This document shows, piece by piece, positions 24,250 through 35,118 of a DNA stretch of 64,000 nucleotides. The DNA is from Glandiceps talaboti (Eukaryota; Hemichordata; Enteropneusta; Spengelidae), in contig NC_135562.1 in the NCBI RefSeq assembly GCF_964340395.1, forward strand, positions 21,929,892-21,993,891. Reading direction: 5' to 3'. Position 1 is the first letter of the stretch. Every line of letters begins with the position of its first letter. The position numbers and the translations under genes were made by a program. The notes beneath the pieces were generated by a model, which ran no database searches, was not told where the DNA came from, and saw nothing but the letters and a program-made list of their open reading frames with translations.

Positions 24250-26850
24250 ACACATAACTACATGCGATATGACTACATGAGGTGACTACATGCGATGTGA
24301 CTACATGAGATGACTACATGCGATATGACTACATGAGGTGACTACATGAGATGACTACATGCGATATGACTACATGAGATGACTACATGCGATATGACTA
24401 CATGAGGTGACTACATGCGATATGACTACATTAGATGACTACATGCAATACTGCGATGCGAGATGATGACATGATATGCGGCGATTTTGTAATGACGTTA
24501 TGCCATTCGTAGATTATTCAATATGCATAAGGGGTAGACCATTCGATATCCTGGGGGGCTTGGAAGATTGGTGGAGAGTCATTAGTTTTTTTTCCCACCT
24601 GCTTGCCTGAGAATTATTTTTTTCTCCTTTTCCTATGCTGGCAACTTTTTTTTTCTTTGCTTCTTTGAGATATCCGGATTTTTTTTACGTCAATGTTGAA
24701 CACCTACATTTGTTGCCACAATTTTCTGTTTGGTTTTGGCACACGGTAAATAGAGAGAGTAAAAAGATGCTGTTCTATCACACACATATTATATTTAAAA
24801 AACTACATATTTCATACATGTTTGATTTTCAATTAAATAAGCATGCCATGGTATGGTGACACACTGAAAATACAAATCGGAAACTTGATTGGTGAGCTCA
24901 AACATTCAGATAGACCGGTCAGTTTCTCCAGATTGGTGGATAGGGGGGGGGGGGTGTCAGTGTTTTTTTTCCATTGGGCCGACAAAAAGTCACTGACCCC
25001 CCCCCCCCCTGAATAAAGTTTCATAGCATCTGACAGTAAGTTGTAGAGGGAAGAGCTTTGAGACTGGGATATGTCCACCTCTTGTGCGAGTGTCTGTGAA
25101 TGGGGGGGGGGTTCTAGCCGGTCTCCCCCTAGAAAACGGCCTGGATGATTTTTACTTCTAAAGGCAATGTTTAGGCTATTCACAGACACTTTCAGACAAT
25201 AATTTACAAATTTTACAAGACAGCTCTAACATGTAAAAAGCAACTCTGTGAGGTTGAAACATTTTTGAAATAAAGTTTCATAGCATCTTGACAGTAAGAG
25301 TTGGAGGAAAGAACTTTGATTTGAGACTGGAACATATCTACCTCTTACGGGGGGTTCTCGGGGGTCCCCCTAGAAGCCCTCGAGGTTTTTTACTTCTCAA
25401 GCAATGTTTAGGCTATTCACAGACACTTTCAGACAATAATTTGCAAGCTTTACAAGACAGCTCTAACATGTAAAAAGCAACTACACATGGTTGAAACATT
25501 TTTGAAATAAAATTTCATAGCATCTTGACAGTAAGAGGTGGAGGGAAGAACTTTGATTTGAGGCTTGGACATGTCTACCTCTTATGGGGGGGGGGGTCAT
25601 AGGGGATCTCCCCTAGAAGCTTTTTAAGTTTTTTTTTACCAATTTTGGTGAATCTTATTGTTGGTTTAACGAATGAGTGGCCTCTGGGGTGATGGAGTCC
25701 AAGGCCCCCCCCCCCCGCCAGATCTGCAGTTTTTTGTTTCTATTTAGGCGATTTTTAGGTTATTCATAGCCTCTGAGATATATATTGCCAAACATCGAAA
25801 AGCTAAAGTAAATATAACTTTTTACATAAGTTTTCCATGTTATAAAAGTGGGCCTGTAACATTGGTATAGGGTCATTGATATTGCATTTATAGTAAAGTT
25901 ACTGATGTGTTAGAGCACTTTAGGAGGTCATACCTAGTGTACAATAGAAACTTGAATTTGAGTTGTGGTGTCGATACATGTAGTGTCTGAATTAGGAAGT
26001 ATATCATCCCTTTTGACAAATTCATACTGAAGAGACTAGAACAATTTAGATTAAGTTCTTTTATAAACTATCCAATAGTATGAAGGTTACCATTACAAAA
26101 CCTTCAAGTTCACTTTTGCCCCAAAGTGTAAGATAAGTGAAGCACTGATTGTGAAACAGCCAAACACTTACATGGCATGTTCTGTATCTAGTGTTGTAGC
26201 TAGGTAATACATGTATTATATGTATATTTTTTATGTATAGTTATGTTTGAACCCTTACATGAAGTAATATTTAAACCATTTATGAAAGAAACAGAGACAA
26301 GAACAAATATTATATGTACCACAGTGGTCCATCTTTTTTTTCCATAACCCTCTCATATCCGGATTTTTTTTTCAAGCAAATCCATTTGGCATCTTTTTCC
26401 CCCCAAAATCTTCCAAGCCCTCCCCCCCCCCCCCAGGATATCAAATGGTCCACCTCTTACCACGTGCAACATGCTGAGGAGTACTCCCTAGCCTGTTTCA
26501 TATTAATACTCGTATTATGCGTATTGAATAATCTACGAATGGCATAACGTCATTACAAAATCGCCGCATATCATGTCATCATCGCAGTATTGCATATAGT
26601 CATCTCATGTAGTCATGTCGCATGTAGTCATCTCATGTAGTCATATCGCATGTAGTCATCTCATGTAGTCACATCATGTAGTCATATCGCATGTAGTCAT
26701 CTCATGTAGTCATATCGCATGTAGTCATCTCATGTAGTCATATCGCATATAGTCATCTCATGTAGTCATATCGCATATAGTCATTGCAGTATTGCATATA
26801 GTCATTGCAGTATTGTATTTTCGAATATTGGCAGACATTCTACGCCATAG
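24250..26850. mobile_element. Long-TIR (Foldback-like) DNA transposon, copy 2
   Basis: Same structure as 1263-7815: left tandem-repeat arm (24252-24470), conserved inner arm (TTTTGTAATGACGTTATGCC at 24484), G-rich interior, inner right arm (about 26400-26575) and right tandem-repeat arm ending GGCAGACATTCTACGCCATA near 26849. The outermost left sequence is missing, so the left end is truncated. The interior has three to four copies of a roughly 240-260-bp unit (TTTCATAGCATCT-GACAGTA followed by a G-run), more than copy 1. It lacks the nested LTR element: TTGATATTGCAT joins directly to TATAGTAAAGTTACTGATGT. No transposase. Confidence 0.88.
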
Positions 26851-27103
26851 GATAGCTGTCACATACACTCATCGACTAGTATTAGAAGAAGGGTTATTCT
26901 GCCTGTTAAAGTTATATTTTATATAGGTGACTATGTAATTTCATCGTTTGTTGATCAATAAAATTTGATTGATTTATTGACTTAATTTTCGATTGATCCT
27001 TATGTTCGAGTCATTAACTTCCACATTAAATCCTTTGGGGGGGGGGGGGTCATTCGTTTTATCTTTTATATCCAGTCTGAAGTTTGGGGAGTATCCCCCG
27101 GTG

Positions 27104-27106
<3 letters not shown>
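26851..27106. other. No supported gene
   Basis: Ends with a G-run at 27039-27049. AATAAAATTTGATTGATTTA near 26958 resembles a LINE 3' tail, but nothing else supports one. Confidence 0.4.

Positions 27107-27161
<55 letters not shown>
27107..27161. repeat. (CA)n microsatellite
   Basis: About 27 CA dinucleotides. Confidence 0.97.
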
Positions 27162-27164
<3 letters not shown>

Positions 27165-28765
27165 CATCGGTATATTATCACATTCCTTACGGAAGGTAAA
27201 AATGGTTTTATATTGTCTTTTGAAGTTGATGTCAGTTTCCACACCCACTATTTCTTGCGAGACTTTATGATTTTCGCGATTTTAGTATTATTTTTCTCGA
27301 ATACGTGAAAGAAGGTTTAGGGTCGGCGTGAAAAACTAGGTGGGGGTCGGGTAACTGGAACCAAACAACTTTTTTTATTTGGCCTTAGCTTATTTTATTT
27401 TTTCATATTTAATTGACTTTATTAGATAACAAGGCACACATGAACAAAAACAAAAGCAGACAAAAAAGTGAACTTCGCCATATCTACTACAGAATCAAAA
27501 TAGACATATTGCCTGTTCCAAGATGCATTGCGCGTCTATCCATACAATTCGCCATGTATTGTGCATGCGCTGAGGGCTTTGCACACACTACTCAGGGGAT
27601 GGTTGTCACCTGACCGGACCCTGGGTTCATCTGTAAAATCCTTCTCTGTCATTGATGGTGTTTAGTCTTTGTTCTATAAAATCACTCATAATCAAAGAGA
27701 TCAACATGTCTTTTCATCATTTCCTGATGAAAATGTTATATATATATCAACCGTAGTAAAGACAAAGCAAGAGTAACTGTAACAACATAAAAGCCGTCCT
27801 CTTGCGCAATGCATCTCGGAACTGAAAAATCGACTATTACAATAGCACACCAAAATGTAAAATTAAATTAGAAATCTCCCCATTTTCCAGGTAAATGGGC
27901 ATTGGGCCCTTTGTAACTGAAATGTAGTGTTCTATTAAATTTCGGTCCCCTTTTAAGCTAATTTTAATGTATGCCTTTGGTTTTTTTTTCAGTTTTAAAT
28001 TATGAGTAATACAAGCCAAGCTTATAATATTATAATGAGCTCATTACTATTCATGGTGTCATGCACCTTTTCAGTCACGTGATCAAACCACCAGCTCTGC
28101 TTAAGCTTGCTTGACACAGGTGGAGAACATGTCCCGACTCTGGATATGTCCCTAAAACCACATATCTGCCTAAAACAGAAAGGAAAGACACATATTTAAT
28201 TAGAATCGAGTCCCAACTTTCTCCGTCTGCAAGCAGAACTCTATCAAAGAACAGAGTTATAATTGTATTTTGTAAACTTCTCTGTGCACTGCGCATGCGC
28301 TCCTGCACCTCGAGGGCTTCGCTAGCTGTAGTTGTATGTTAGAGCATTATAAGTACATTTACCATTGCTATGGGAGTTTCCCCCCCCCCCCCCGTGTTCC
28401 AACGCCTTTTGAAATTATTCGGATTAACAAAAATATTCACATTCAAGGTAAAAGGTATTCTTCTAAAAAAAATCGATTTGGGATTTGTATAAACTTTGTG
28501 TAGACTTTTGACCCCTGTTTTCTGGCTAAAATGTAGACCTTTGAGTTTGTGGTTATAATCTTTGTCCACCAGGGTACATATGCACCCATTACCACCCGAG
28601 TACACCCCCATCCCTTCCCGGGTAGTGGAATACCTTTATCATACCCAAAAGAACTCGATACATTTAACTAATATTAAGTAAGTCCACTGAAAAAATCACA
28701 TATAAAGATAAGATGGTTGCCAACTATATAACATTATTACATTCCTATTTTTTCTCACAAATTAG
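27162..28765. other. No supported gene; upstream of the 28766 exon
   Basis: If the exon at 28766 belongs to a plus-strand gene, this is intron. Open frames are short and unconvincing; a C-run lies at 28380-28393. Confidence 0.45.
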
Positions 28766-29022
28766 ATTCTGGAGCATTATTGGCATCGATTCAGGAATCC
28801 CTACCTAACGCACACACAGTGTGTAATAACTTAGGTCTGCAATTGGTTCAGATTCTAGATGACCAAAAGTTTCACGATGTAAAATCAGCCATCGACCCTG
28901 AACTTTTAGAAGAATGTTGTTATCGTACATGGATTGATGCTAAAATGAATTCTGATGGGTTAATGGTAACTGGTGATGGTAAGCCTATGGATTACCAACC
29001 ATTTCCTGACCCAATGCCATAA
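28766..29022 (+). CDS. Terminal exon of an unidentified gene
   Basis: I do not recognise the protein. After an acceptor (CTCACAAATTAG), 85 codons are open in one frame starting with a split codon, and end in TAA at 29020. The composition is that of a normal soluble protein: a helical part ([46 protein letters not shown]) and a short Gly/Pro-rich tail ([16 protein letters not shown]). No start codon fits, so upstream exons must exist to the left; none was found with certainty. A (GTAT)n array begins 25 nt after the stop, and no AATAAA is seen before it. Being a chance frame is unlikely, given the balanced composition and the acceptor. Confidence 0.6.
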
Positions 29023-29046
29023 AAAGCTGGGAAATTCATCTCGATA

Positions 29047-29205
29047 ATGTATGTATGTATGTATGTATGTAAGTGTGTGTGTGTGTGTATGTACGTACGT
29101 ACGTACGTACGTATGTATATATTTATGTACGTATGTATGTATGTATGTATGTATGTATGTATGTATGTATGTATGTATGTATGTATGTATGTATGTATGT
29201 CTCTG
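29047..29205. repeat. (GTAT)n microsatellite
   Basis: GTAT repeats interrupted by GTGTGT and TACG runs. It yields long but meaningless frames on both strands. Confidence 0.97.
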
Positions 29206-29240
29206 TCCCTGTGTGTCTCTGCCTGTCTGTCTCCCTCCCT

Positions 29241-29340
<100 letters not shown>

Positions 29341-29361
29341 TTGGTAGTACTGGAACTCTTT

Positions 29362-29410
29362 CTTGGGAGTAACTCGGAGTTTCACGCATATTGCGATCAC
29401 CAGACACTCT
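29362..29410 (-). ncRNA. Degenerate hammerhead-ribozyme-like motif in Penelope-like 3' region
   Basis: On the minus strand CTGGTGA is followed by a CGCA/TGCG stem with a 3-nt loop, then GAAA, then an ACT/AGT stem with a CCG loop, the order of a type I hammerhead. The core should read CTGANGA; here A6 is G, and the first stem pairs poorly, so cleavage is doubtful. It lies about 200 nt downstream of the GIY-YIG frame, where Penelope-like terminal repeats carry such motifs. Confidence 0.35.
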
Positions 29411-29608
29411 GAGGCCTACTCTCTGGGTGTGCTGTATATATAGAGTGTAGACAATATAAATACCATCACTATTGTCTGTGTCGGTGGGTAGGTGTTGTAT
29501 GTGTGGAGGTGTTGGTTGTTATTGTGTGGGTTATTGGGTGCGGACAAGTAAGTGTTGGCGGGTTGTTACATGTTGGGCTTTGATGTTCCGTTAGTTAACG
29601 GGTTTAGT

Positions 29609-30601
29609 TTAGGTGATAGATGCTCTATTGAAGTTGGACAAATAAAACTTATTCTCGTGTCGGCATTTGGATATCAACTCAGTTCTTTTGTTTAGTGTGG
29701 AGCTTTTGTCTGCTTTAATAATAGTTAGTTTTTCGGTTAAACACAGGTTGCATCGTTTTGTTTTATTGGTGTATGCTTGGGCTTTCTTGCTGTTGGACCA
29801 GGATACGGAAAAAGGCTCATTGTTTCTTTTCAGTTTCCAAATGTGTTTTGATAGTTCTGTGCTGTTTTCGTGTTTTTCATGTTTGAATGACTGTTTGTGG
29901 TTGGCGTATCTCTGTTTGAAGTTGTTCTCTGTTAGACCGATATATACTTTTGTTTGTTTTCCGTGGACGGTGGCTTGGTATACGATGTTTTCCGTTTGGC
30001 ATTCGCCGTTCAGAGGGCAGGTGTCTTTCTGTCTGCAATTACAGGGTTTTTGAGTGGGTTTAGTTTCGCTGTTGGAGATGGTGGCGTTATGCGCTTTGAT
30101 TATGGTAGCCATGTTTGGCATGCAGCTATAACTGACTTTGACATTGTTTCTGTTGAATATTTTGTGTAACTTAGAGTCTGCTGGGAAATGTTTTGTGATT
30201 AGGTTGAGGAATCGTTTGCCTACATTGGTGGCTACGTTTTTGCTGTATGGTGGGTTAAACCAGATGGTGTTTCTATTTCTGTTTTTCTTGTTTTTCTGCG
30301 TCGGGGTGCTGGTGTACGTGATGTTCTCTTTGTGGCCGCTGGTTTTTAGTGCATTTTGGTACAGTGGGGCTGCCTGGTTGAAGATGTGTTCGTCGGATGA
30401 TATGTCGGAAATTCTACGGCCGATGGCTGACGATATGTTCTTGATGATGCTGGGTGGGTGGTTAGACTGCGTGTGTATGTACATGGGGTTGTCGTTGGGT
30501 TTCCTGTAAGGGTAATATTTACCGTTGTTGAGGTTGAGCGTTATGTCTAGAAAGTTGACGGTTTTCAGATTGGCTCTGCCACTGCGGTATAGAGCACTGT
30601 C
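29609..30601 (-). CDS. Penelope-like element: C-terminal RT and GIY-YIG endonuclease, 5'-truncated
   Basis: The frame is open for 331 codons but enters without its start, so this is the 3' half of a retroelement protein. The first residues (TVNFLDITLNL, KPNDNPMYIH, SNHPPSIIKNI, RRISDISSDEHIF) are the end of the Penelope reverse transcriptase. A Cys/His-rich linker follows (CNCRQKDTCPLNGEC). The GIY-YIG nuclease comes last, with the VYIGLTENNFKQRYANH motif near residue 220 and the ELSKHIW motif after it. In intact elements the nuclease cuts target DNA and the RT copies the RNA into it. The RT palm is absent: the frame ends at a stop just beyond 30601, next to a (TA)n array. The C-terminus is uninterrupted, so the fragment may be fairly young. 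Confidence 0.92.
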   Translation of the reverse strand, partial: DSALYRSGRANLKTVNFLDITLNLNNGKYYPYRKPNDNPMYIHTQSNHPPSIIKNISSAIGRRISDISSDEHIFNQAAPLYQNALKTSGHKENITYTSTPTQKNKKNRNRNTIWFNPPYSKNVATNVGKRFLNLITKHFPADSKLHKIFNRNNVKVSYSCMPNMATIIKAHNATISNSETKPTQKPCNCRQKDTCPLNGECQTENIVYQATVHGKQTKVYIGLTENNFKQRYANHKQSFKHEKHENSTELSKHIWKLKRNNEPFSVSWSNSKKAQAYTNKTKRCNLCLTEKLTIIKADKSSTLNKRTELISKCRHENKFYLSNFNRASIT

Positions 30602-30624
30602 TTAGCAGATTGATACCCACCGAG

Positions 30625-30625
<1 letters not shown>

Positions 30626-30689
<64 letters not shown>

Positions 30690-30709
30690 GTAACTCAGCG
30701 AGTTACATT
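30626..30709. repeat. (TA)n array with a 10-bp hairpin
   Basis: About 30 TA dinucleotides followed by AATGTAACTC, a 3-nt loop and GAGTTACATT (30687-30709). GAGTTA precedes the array, so the whole has weak dyad symmetry. It abuts the truncated 5' side of the Penelope-like fragment. Confidence 0.9.
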
Positions 30710-30879
30710 ACTAAACAGATAAAGGTTATTGCTACCGACGACTTTGTTCGATCGTGTAAAAATACGGTATCATAGTAACTGGTTTGCTGACGTTATGCCA
30801 CGTCCTGGCTAAGAAGCTAACAGAAGGAAATGAAATTCAGGCCACTTATACCAAGGCAACACAATAATGAAATAGAAAT

Positions 30880-31759
30880 ACTTGATGAAGGAGTAGGAGG
30901 AACGAAAAGAATCTGCAACAAGAACTTTCGTCAAAAGAGTAGTTTCTCAAGATGACAATGACATAATTATGATAGAAAAGGAAAACGTTATCGCGCTAAA
31001 AGAAAAGTGTCTTGGCAAAAAAGAACCGCTTTTAGCATCATCAAAGGGGCGCTTAAAAGAACATGCAAACAAATTAATTGGACAAAGAACAGCAAATGCT
31101 TATGAAGAAATAAGAATGGGAAAATCGGGAAGAAAAAATTGAATGAAGGAAGCTTCTGTTAGATGCAAGAAAAGAAAATTTGACAGAAAGAAAACGAATT
31201 AGAGAGACAGGATGCTGAATTCAAAAAGAAACTGGGGGTATCAACGAACAATCAACTTAACCGACGTCACGCATGGTTTGAAAAATTACTGAAGAAGGAA
31301 AAAGTCAAAAGAGGCGTGGAATTGAGCTGGAAAAGATGGAAAATGAAGTAGATGCACGATTGTGTGATATTAAGAGAACAGAAGTTCGACTTAGAGACAT
31401 TGAACAAGTTCGTGAAACGACAGGAGATGAACTTACTTCACTAGAATCTCTTTGGCTAAAGAAGCAAGAAAAATAAGTATGAAGATGATAAAAGCTGTGA
31501 ACTTGAAAGAAAAACTAGACGATGAAAGGAAAACATTAATTAAGAGAGAGCACCGCTGAACAAAAGTTGAAAAAAGATATCACAGGGAGAACAGGTTATT
31601 TTGGATGAACAGAAAAGATTTCTGACAGCTGAAGATGTTAAAGTAAAAATGGAGAAGATAATGGTGATAGGAGGAAGATTGCAAAACATTAAGAATCTGG
31701 TAAAAAGACAAGATTCCAAAACACAGAACAGTATCTATACTCGATTCACTCCTTTATAA
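30880..31759 (+). pseudogene. Decayed Lys/Glu-rich (coiled-coil-like) coding sequence
   Basis: Three plus-strand pieces read as one kind of protein, in shifting frames. About 30910-31139 reads RTFVKRVVSQDDNDIIMIEK onward, with LKEKCLGKKEPLLASSKGRL, and ends in TGA. About 31335-31476 reads NEVDARLCDIKRTEVRLRDI, with ETTGDELTSLESLW, and ends in TAA. About 31630-31759 reads EDVKVKMEKIMVIGGRLQNI and ends TRFTPL plus TAA. The strand is strongly purine-rich throughout. The composition suggests a coiled-coil protein or a retroelement structural protein, but I recognise no family. Stops and frameshifts make a functional gene unlikely. Confidence 0.45.
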
Positions 31760-32343
31760 TGCAATTAACAATTACTCAATGATACCTTTGTTCTCATATC
31801 TTAACTATTACGAATGTTTCATTTTTTTAAATATTTTCCATGTCTTCCTAAAGGTTGCATTACTGTAGTAAAGTCTTTCGAAATCATAGTCGCGTTATAC
31901 CTAGTGAAAGTTTACATAAAGCAATGCCATTTTGTCCAAGATAGAGGGCGATACTGATTCCAGTGTATGTGTAATCTCAACAGACCATCAAAATGTCTGT
32001 TGGACTGAAATGTAATGAACAACAAATCAGGCTTTCAAATAAAGTGACAGATTCAAGTCGCTATTGAGAACGATATTGTGGTGATGACAGTGAGATAACG
32101 ACTACAAATATTGAAGAGAAGAAAGAAGGCGTAGGGAAAAACTTATCCTCTGTGAGACTGGAATAAAGATAATACAGAGGAATGTTTCTACACAACTATT
32201 TTTTTTAACAATGATTTAATAAACACATATGAACAAATATATTACATGTAGAAATATATGCAGTTGTAATGACAAAATTTCTTCGATATAAGTTCAGTTT
32301 CGTGAGAGGTTACAAATTTTGATTATTTGCTCTCCAGTATAAT
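31760..32343. other. No supported gene
   Basis: AT-rich; no frame or repeat could be supported. Confidence 0.5.
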
Positions 32344-32379
32344 CTCAGACCACTGTAGTGATCATTTGAGTGGTCTGAG
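32344..32379. repeat. Perfect 11-bp hairpin
   Basis: CTCAGACCACT (32344-32354) and AGTGGTCTGAG (32369-32379) with a 14-nt loop, shortly before the inverted ribozyme pair. Confidence 0.75.
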
Positions 32380-32462
32380 GTTCGACGATTTGGAGTTAAA
32401 CTTTCAGACATTATATATATATATAATGTTGAGGGTAGAAGAAAATCAAGTCGGGTTTTTCG

Positions 32463-32504
32463 TTTCTACAAGCCTGTTTCGTGAGTTAATCACTCGTCAG
32501 GAGA
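32463..32504 (-). ncRNA. Type I hammerhead ribozyme, minus-strand copy
   Basis: Core CTGACGA (32494-32500 on the complement), GTGA/TCAC stem II, GAAA, ACA/TGT stem III with GGCT loop, and cleavage position A. Stem I has one mismatch (TCTC against GAAA), so it should be weaker than the plus-strand copy. Confidence 0.75.
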
Positions 32505-32507
32505 TGT

Positions 32508-32608
<101 letters not shown>

Positions 32609-32689
32609 GTCAGTGGTAAGATTTGTCCGTAGTACAGTGCTCGATACGTCTGCACGCAGAGCGGAGTATATGTTGAGGGTACATCAACA

Positions 32690-32731
32690 TCTCCTGACGA
32701 GTGATTTACTCACGAAACAGGCTTGTAGAGA
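32690..32731 (+). ncRNA. Type I hammerhead ribozyme, intact core
   Basis: All core positions are present. Stem I TCTC (32690-32693) pairs with GAGA (32728-32731). CTGACGA is at 32694-32700. Stem II GTGA (32701-32704) pairs with TCAC (32710-32713) across a 5-nt loop. GAA is at 32714-32716. Stem III ACA (32717-32719) pairs with TGT (32724-32726) across GGCT. The residue before the scissile bond is A32727. The short stem III matches the minimal hammerheads known from Penelope-like elements, where they are thought to process the element RNA. Self-cleavage is inferred from structure only. Confidence 0.85.
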
Positions 32732-32786
32732 CGAAAACCCCGACTTGATCTTCTTCTACCCTCAACATAAATATATATATATATAT

Positions 32787-32817
<31 letters not shown>

Positions 32818-32859
32818 TGTACTTATTTATTTATTTAATTTATTTATTTATTTATGTAC

Positions 32860-32890
<31 letters not shown>

Positions 32891-32961
32891 TGTACTTATT
32901 TATTTATTTATTTAATTTATTTATTTATTTATTTATTTAATTTATTTATTTATTTATGTAC

Positions 32962-33032
<71 letters not shown>

Positions 33033-33033
33033 T
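32787..33033. repeat. (TTTA)n microsatellite
   Basis: TTTA repeats with occasional TGTACTTA interruptions spaced about 60 bp apart, a higher-order periodicity. Confidence 0.97.
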
Positions 33034-33040
33034 GGGAATT

Positions 33041-33890
33041 ATGTTTGGAGTTCGTAGAACCTTTATTCTTAAAGTCATTTATTTTGGAATCCTTCAATTT
33101 TTTGTTATTTGATATTAAAAGTTTGTATGCGCTAGACCGGGAGTGCTTCTTTAAACTTTATCAATATATTATATTTCATTCTGAAAAAAGTACCATAAGT
33201 ATGCCTAACATTATCAATATTAACATTAAAACTCATGCACCATCATCTTGCAATGTATTGTCTCTCCTGCATCAAGTCGATCGTATAGCGCGTTGCCCTC
33301 ACCAATTACAACAACCTACAGCTACGCGTTATGTGTCTAAACGTTATATTTTCGCATTGCATGGATGATACTGATTTAACGAAAAGTGCCTACGTTGTCT
33401 CTGTCATTTCTTCGAGGTAAATTCCGCTCTGAAACTTTCACATGCATATTCAAGAGGTTATCAATATTCATGTTGGGTTTAAGCAATTACTAACATTGTA
33501 TAAACTTTCAATTTCCAACACAGAATGTTTAGAAAGCTATACTTCAAGCTTCGTCCTATCAAAAGCAGACTGAAGTAATAAGCACTCAAACGAAAATTGT
33601 TCGAATTAAATTTTGCAAACAGTGGCGAATGTAGGCATTTTCTCGCAAACCAGAGCTGTTATTTCTTTCGCGATACTGCGAAATAAAGTTAGTCTTGGAC
33701 GGCGCCATAAAAGATGCTGTGGTTTTCGACGATGATTATAGGTAAAGGGAGTCACCCTGGGTGCTCTTTTACGCAGGTACTAGGTGCAGTCAACCAAACT
33801 GTTCTTGCGAAATGTGTTAGATGCATGATTGCACCAAGACAAAGTTCTGCCCCCCCCCCCCCGGAAATTTTGTCAGGCTACGGCCCTGGA
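33041..33890. other. No supported gene
   Basis: A 107-codon plus frame (33045-33368) lacks recognisable features and begins at the edge of the repeat; not accepted as a gene. Confidence 0.5.
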
Positions 33891-34150
33891 GTGGGGATGG
33901 GGGTCGGTGGATTTTTTCCACCAGGCTGACGAAAAATCACTGACCACCCCCCCCCCCTGTAAAAATGAAAACAGGCTGACCCCTATCACTGAATTCTAAA
34001 ACACTTCGAGTAATAATTGCCAAGCTGAAATATTTTTCAGAAAAAAAAAGTTTAATAACATCTCGACAGTAAAAGGTAGGGGGAAGAGCTTGAGGACATG
34101 TCCACTTCTCAAGGGGGGGGGGGTCCTAGTGGGTCTACCCCTAGAAGCTC
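33890..34150. repeat. Fragment related to the long-TIR transposon interior
   Basis: Shares GACAAAAAGTCACTGACC-like sequence, TCTCGACAGTAAAAGGTAGG, AGAGCTTGAGGACATGTCCA and a G-run followed by CTAGTGGGTC with 2110-2280 and 25010-25640. It ends at the start of the DIRS-type element. Confidence 0.75.
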
Positions 34151-34160
34151 TGGAGGCAAA

Positions 34161-34227
34161 CGTAACGCGTAATGGATAATTATATGCGTTTCAAAGATTA
34201 GCATATAATTACTATCTATTCGTTACG
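34161..34227. repeat. Inverted repeat at the start of the DIRS-type element
   Basis: CGTAACGCGTAATGGATAAT and the following TATATGC are mirrored by GCATATAATTACTATCTATT and CGTTACG, with a roughly 14-nt loop. It may be part of the element's terminal inverted repeat. Confidence 0.65.
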
Positions 34228-34334
34228 TAAGTGAATTCCTGTCATTGGTTGGTTGTTGTGATTCACAGGTGTTGTGTTGGGGTATATATGTGTTTAGAAG
34301 TCCTTTGTTCGTCAGTCTCGGTTGTCTCTGCACG

Positions 34335-35111
34335 ATGGCAACAACAGCAAACCCTGAAGGCAGCAGTACTGCCACTACTACTGCCGAATCCTTTCCGCCT
34401 GGGGTTGCTTCGCTTGTTACCAGTATTACCGGTTCAATAACGACTGTGGTAGAAAGCAAGTTAGCTCAATTCAAAAGGGAGCTGAGTTTGGACACTTCAG
34501 AGGCTATTGACAGCGCCGCCAAGAAAGCAAGGGGCGACACGTACGAATTCCAGAAGCCGGGCAACAAGCAACAGTTTGAACACCAAGAAAAAGTGCTTGA
34601 CAGCTTGGAAACCGCACTCGATGCAGTCACAAAAGGAGCCATAGAAAAGGCCAAGAAGTCACTTAAACAAGGTATTGGGCTTGTTTCTCAACGTATAAAA
34701 TTAATTAAATTGGCGGACAAGAGCGACTTTGGCTGGGGGACAGTGAACGAATATATCTCCGACGAATTGGCATCTGATACTGACGATGAAAAACGAATGC
34801 AACGCTCGGAGAGAAGAGCTGAACAAAAGATTAAGAAAAAGAAACAACGTTCTCGCTCTGGTAGACAATCTTATTCGTATAATTATGATCAGTATGCTCC
34901 TAAACAACGCCAGAGTAACCAGTCACAGAATTTCTCACCGTCCACATCTAACTTCCAGCATCAACCTTTGGCCAGCACTTCTAGCTTTCGCATCGGCCCA
35001 TGTTTCCGTTGTGGGCTCTGGGGGCACTTGCAGAACAGGTGTACTTCACCAAACAGCGGCAGACAACAACCTCAACCTGCAGCCAGTCAACCTCAAGAAC
35101 CACGCACATAA
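34335..35111 (+). CDS. DIRS gag-like nucleocapsid protein
   Basis: A 258-residue frame starting at the ATG in CACGATGGCA; an upstream in-frame ATG at 34245 is possible but its leader looks non-coding. The N-terminus is Ser/Thr/Ala-rich, then helical and charged (residues 40-170). A strongly basic stretch (KIKKKKQRSRSGRQ) and Gln/Ser/Asn-rich region precede one zinc knuckle CFRCGLWGHLQNRC near residue 230, the expected RNA-binding motif. The frame is intact. It overlaps the start of the RT frame, as usual for these elements. Confidence 0.85.
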   Translation: MATTANPEGSSTATTTAESFPPGVASLVTSITGSITTVVESKLAQFKRELSLDTSEAIDSAAKKARGDTYEFQKPGNKQQFEHQEKVLDSLETALDAVTKGAIEKAKKSLKQGIGLVSQRIKLIKLADKSDFGWGTVNEYISDELASDTDDEKRMQRSERRAEQKIKKKKQRSRSGRQSYSYNYDQYAPKQRQSNQSQNFSPSTSNFQHQPLASTSSFRIGPCFRCGLWGHLQNRCTSPNSGRQQPQPAASQPQEPRT

Positions 35112-35118
35112 TTCTGCT

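Noticed and set aside
29667-30509. Plus-strand frames of 71-128 codons
   Set aside because: Antisense shadows of the Penelope-like GIY-YIG coding sequence.
33045-33368. 107-codon plus-strand frame
   Set aside because: Begins at the edge of a (TTTA)n array; no domain, splice or promoter support.
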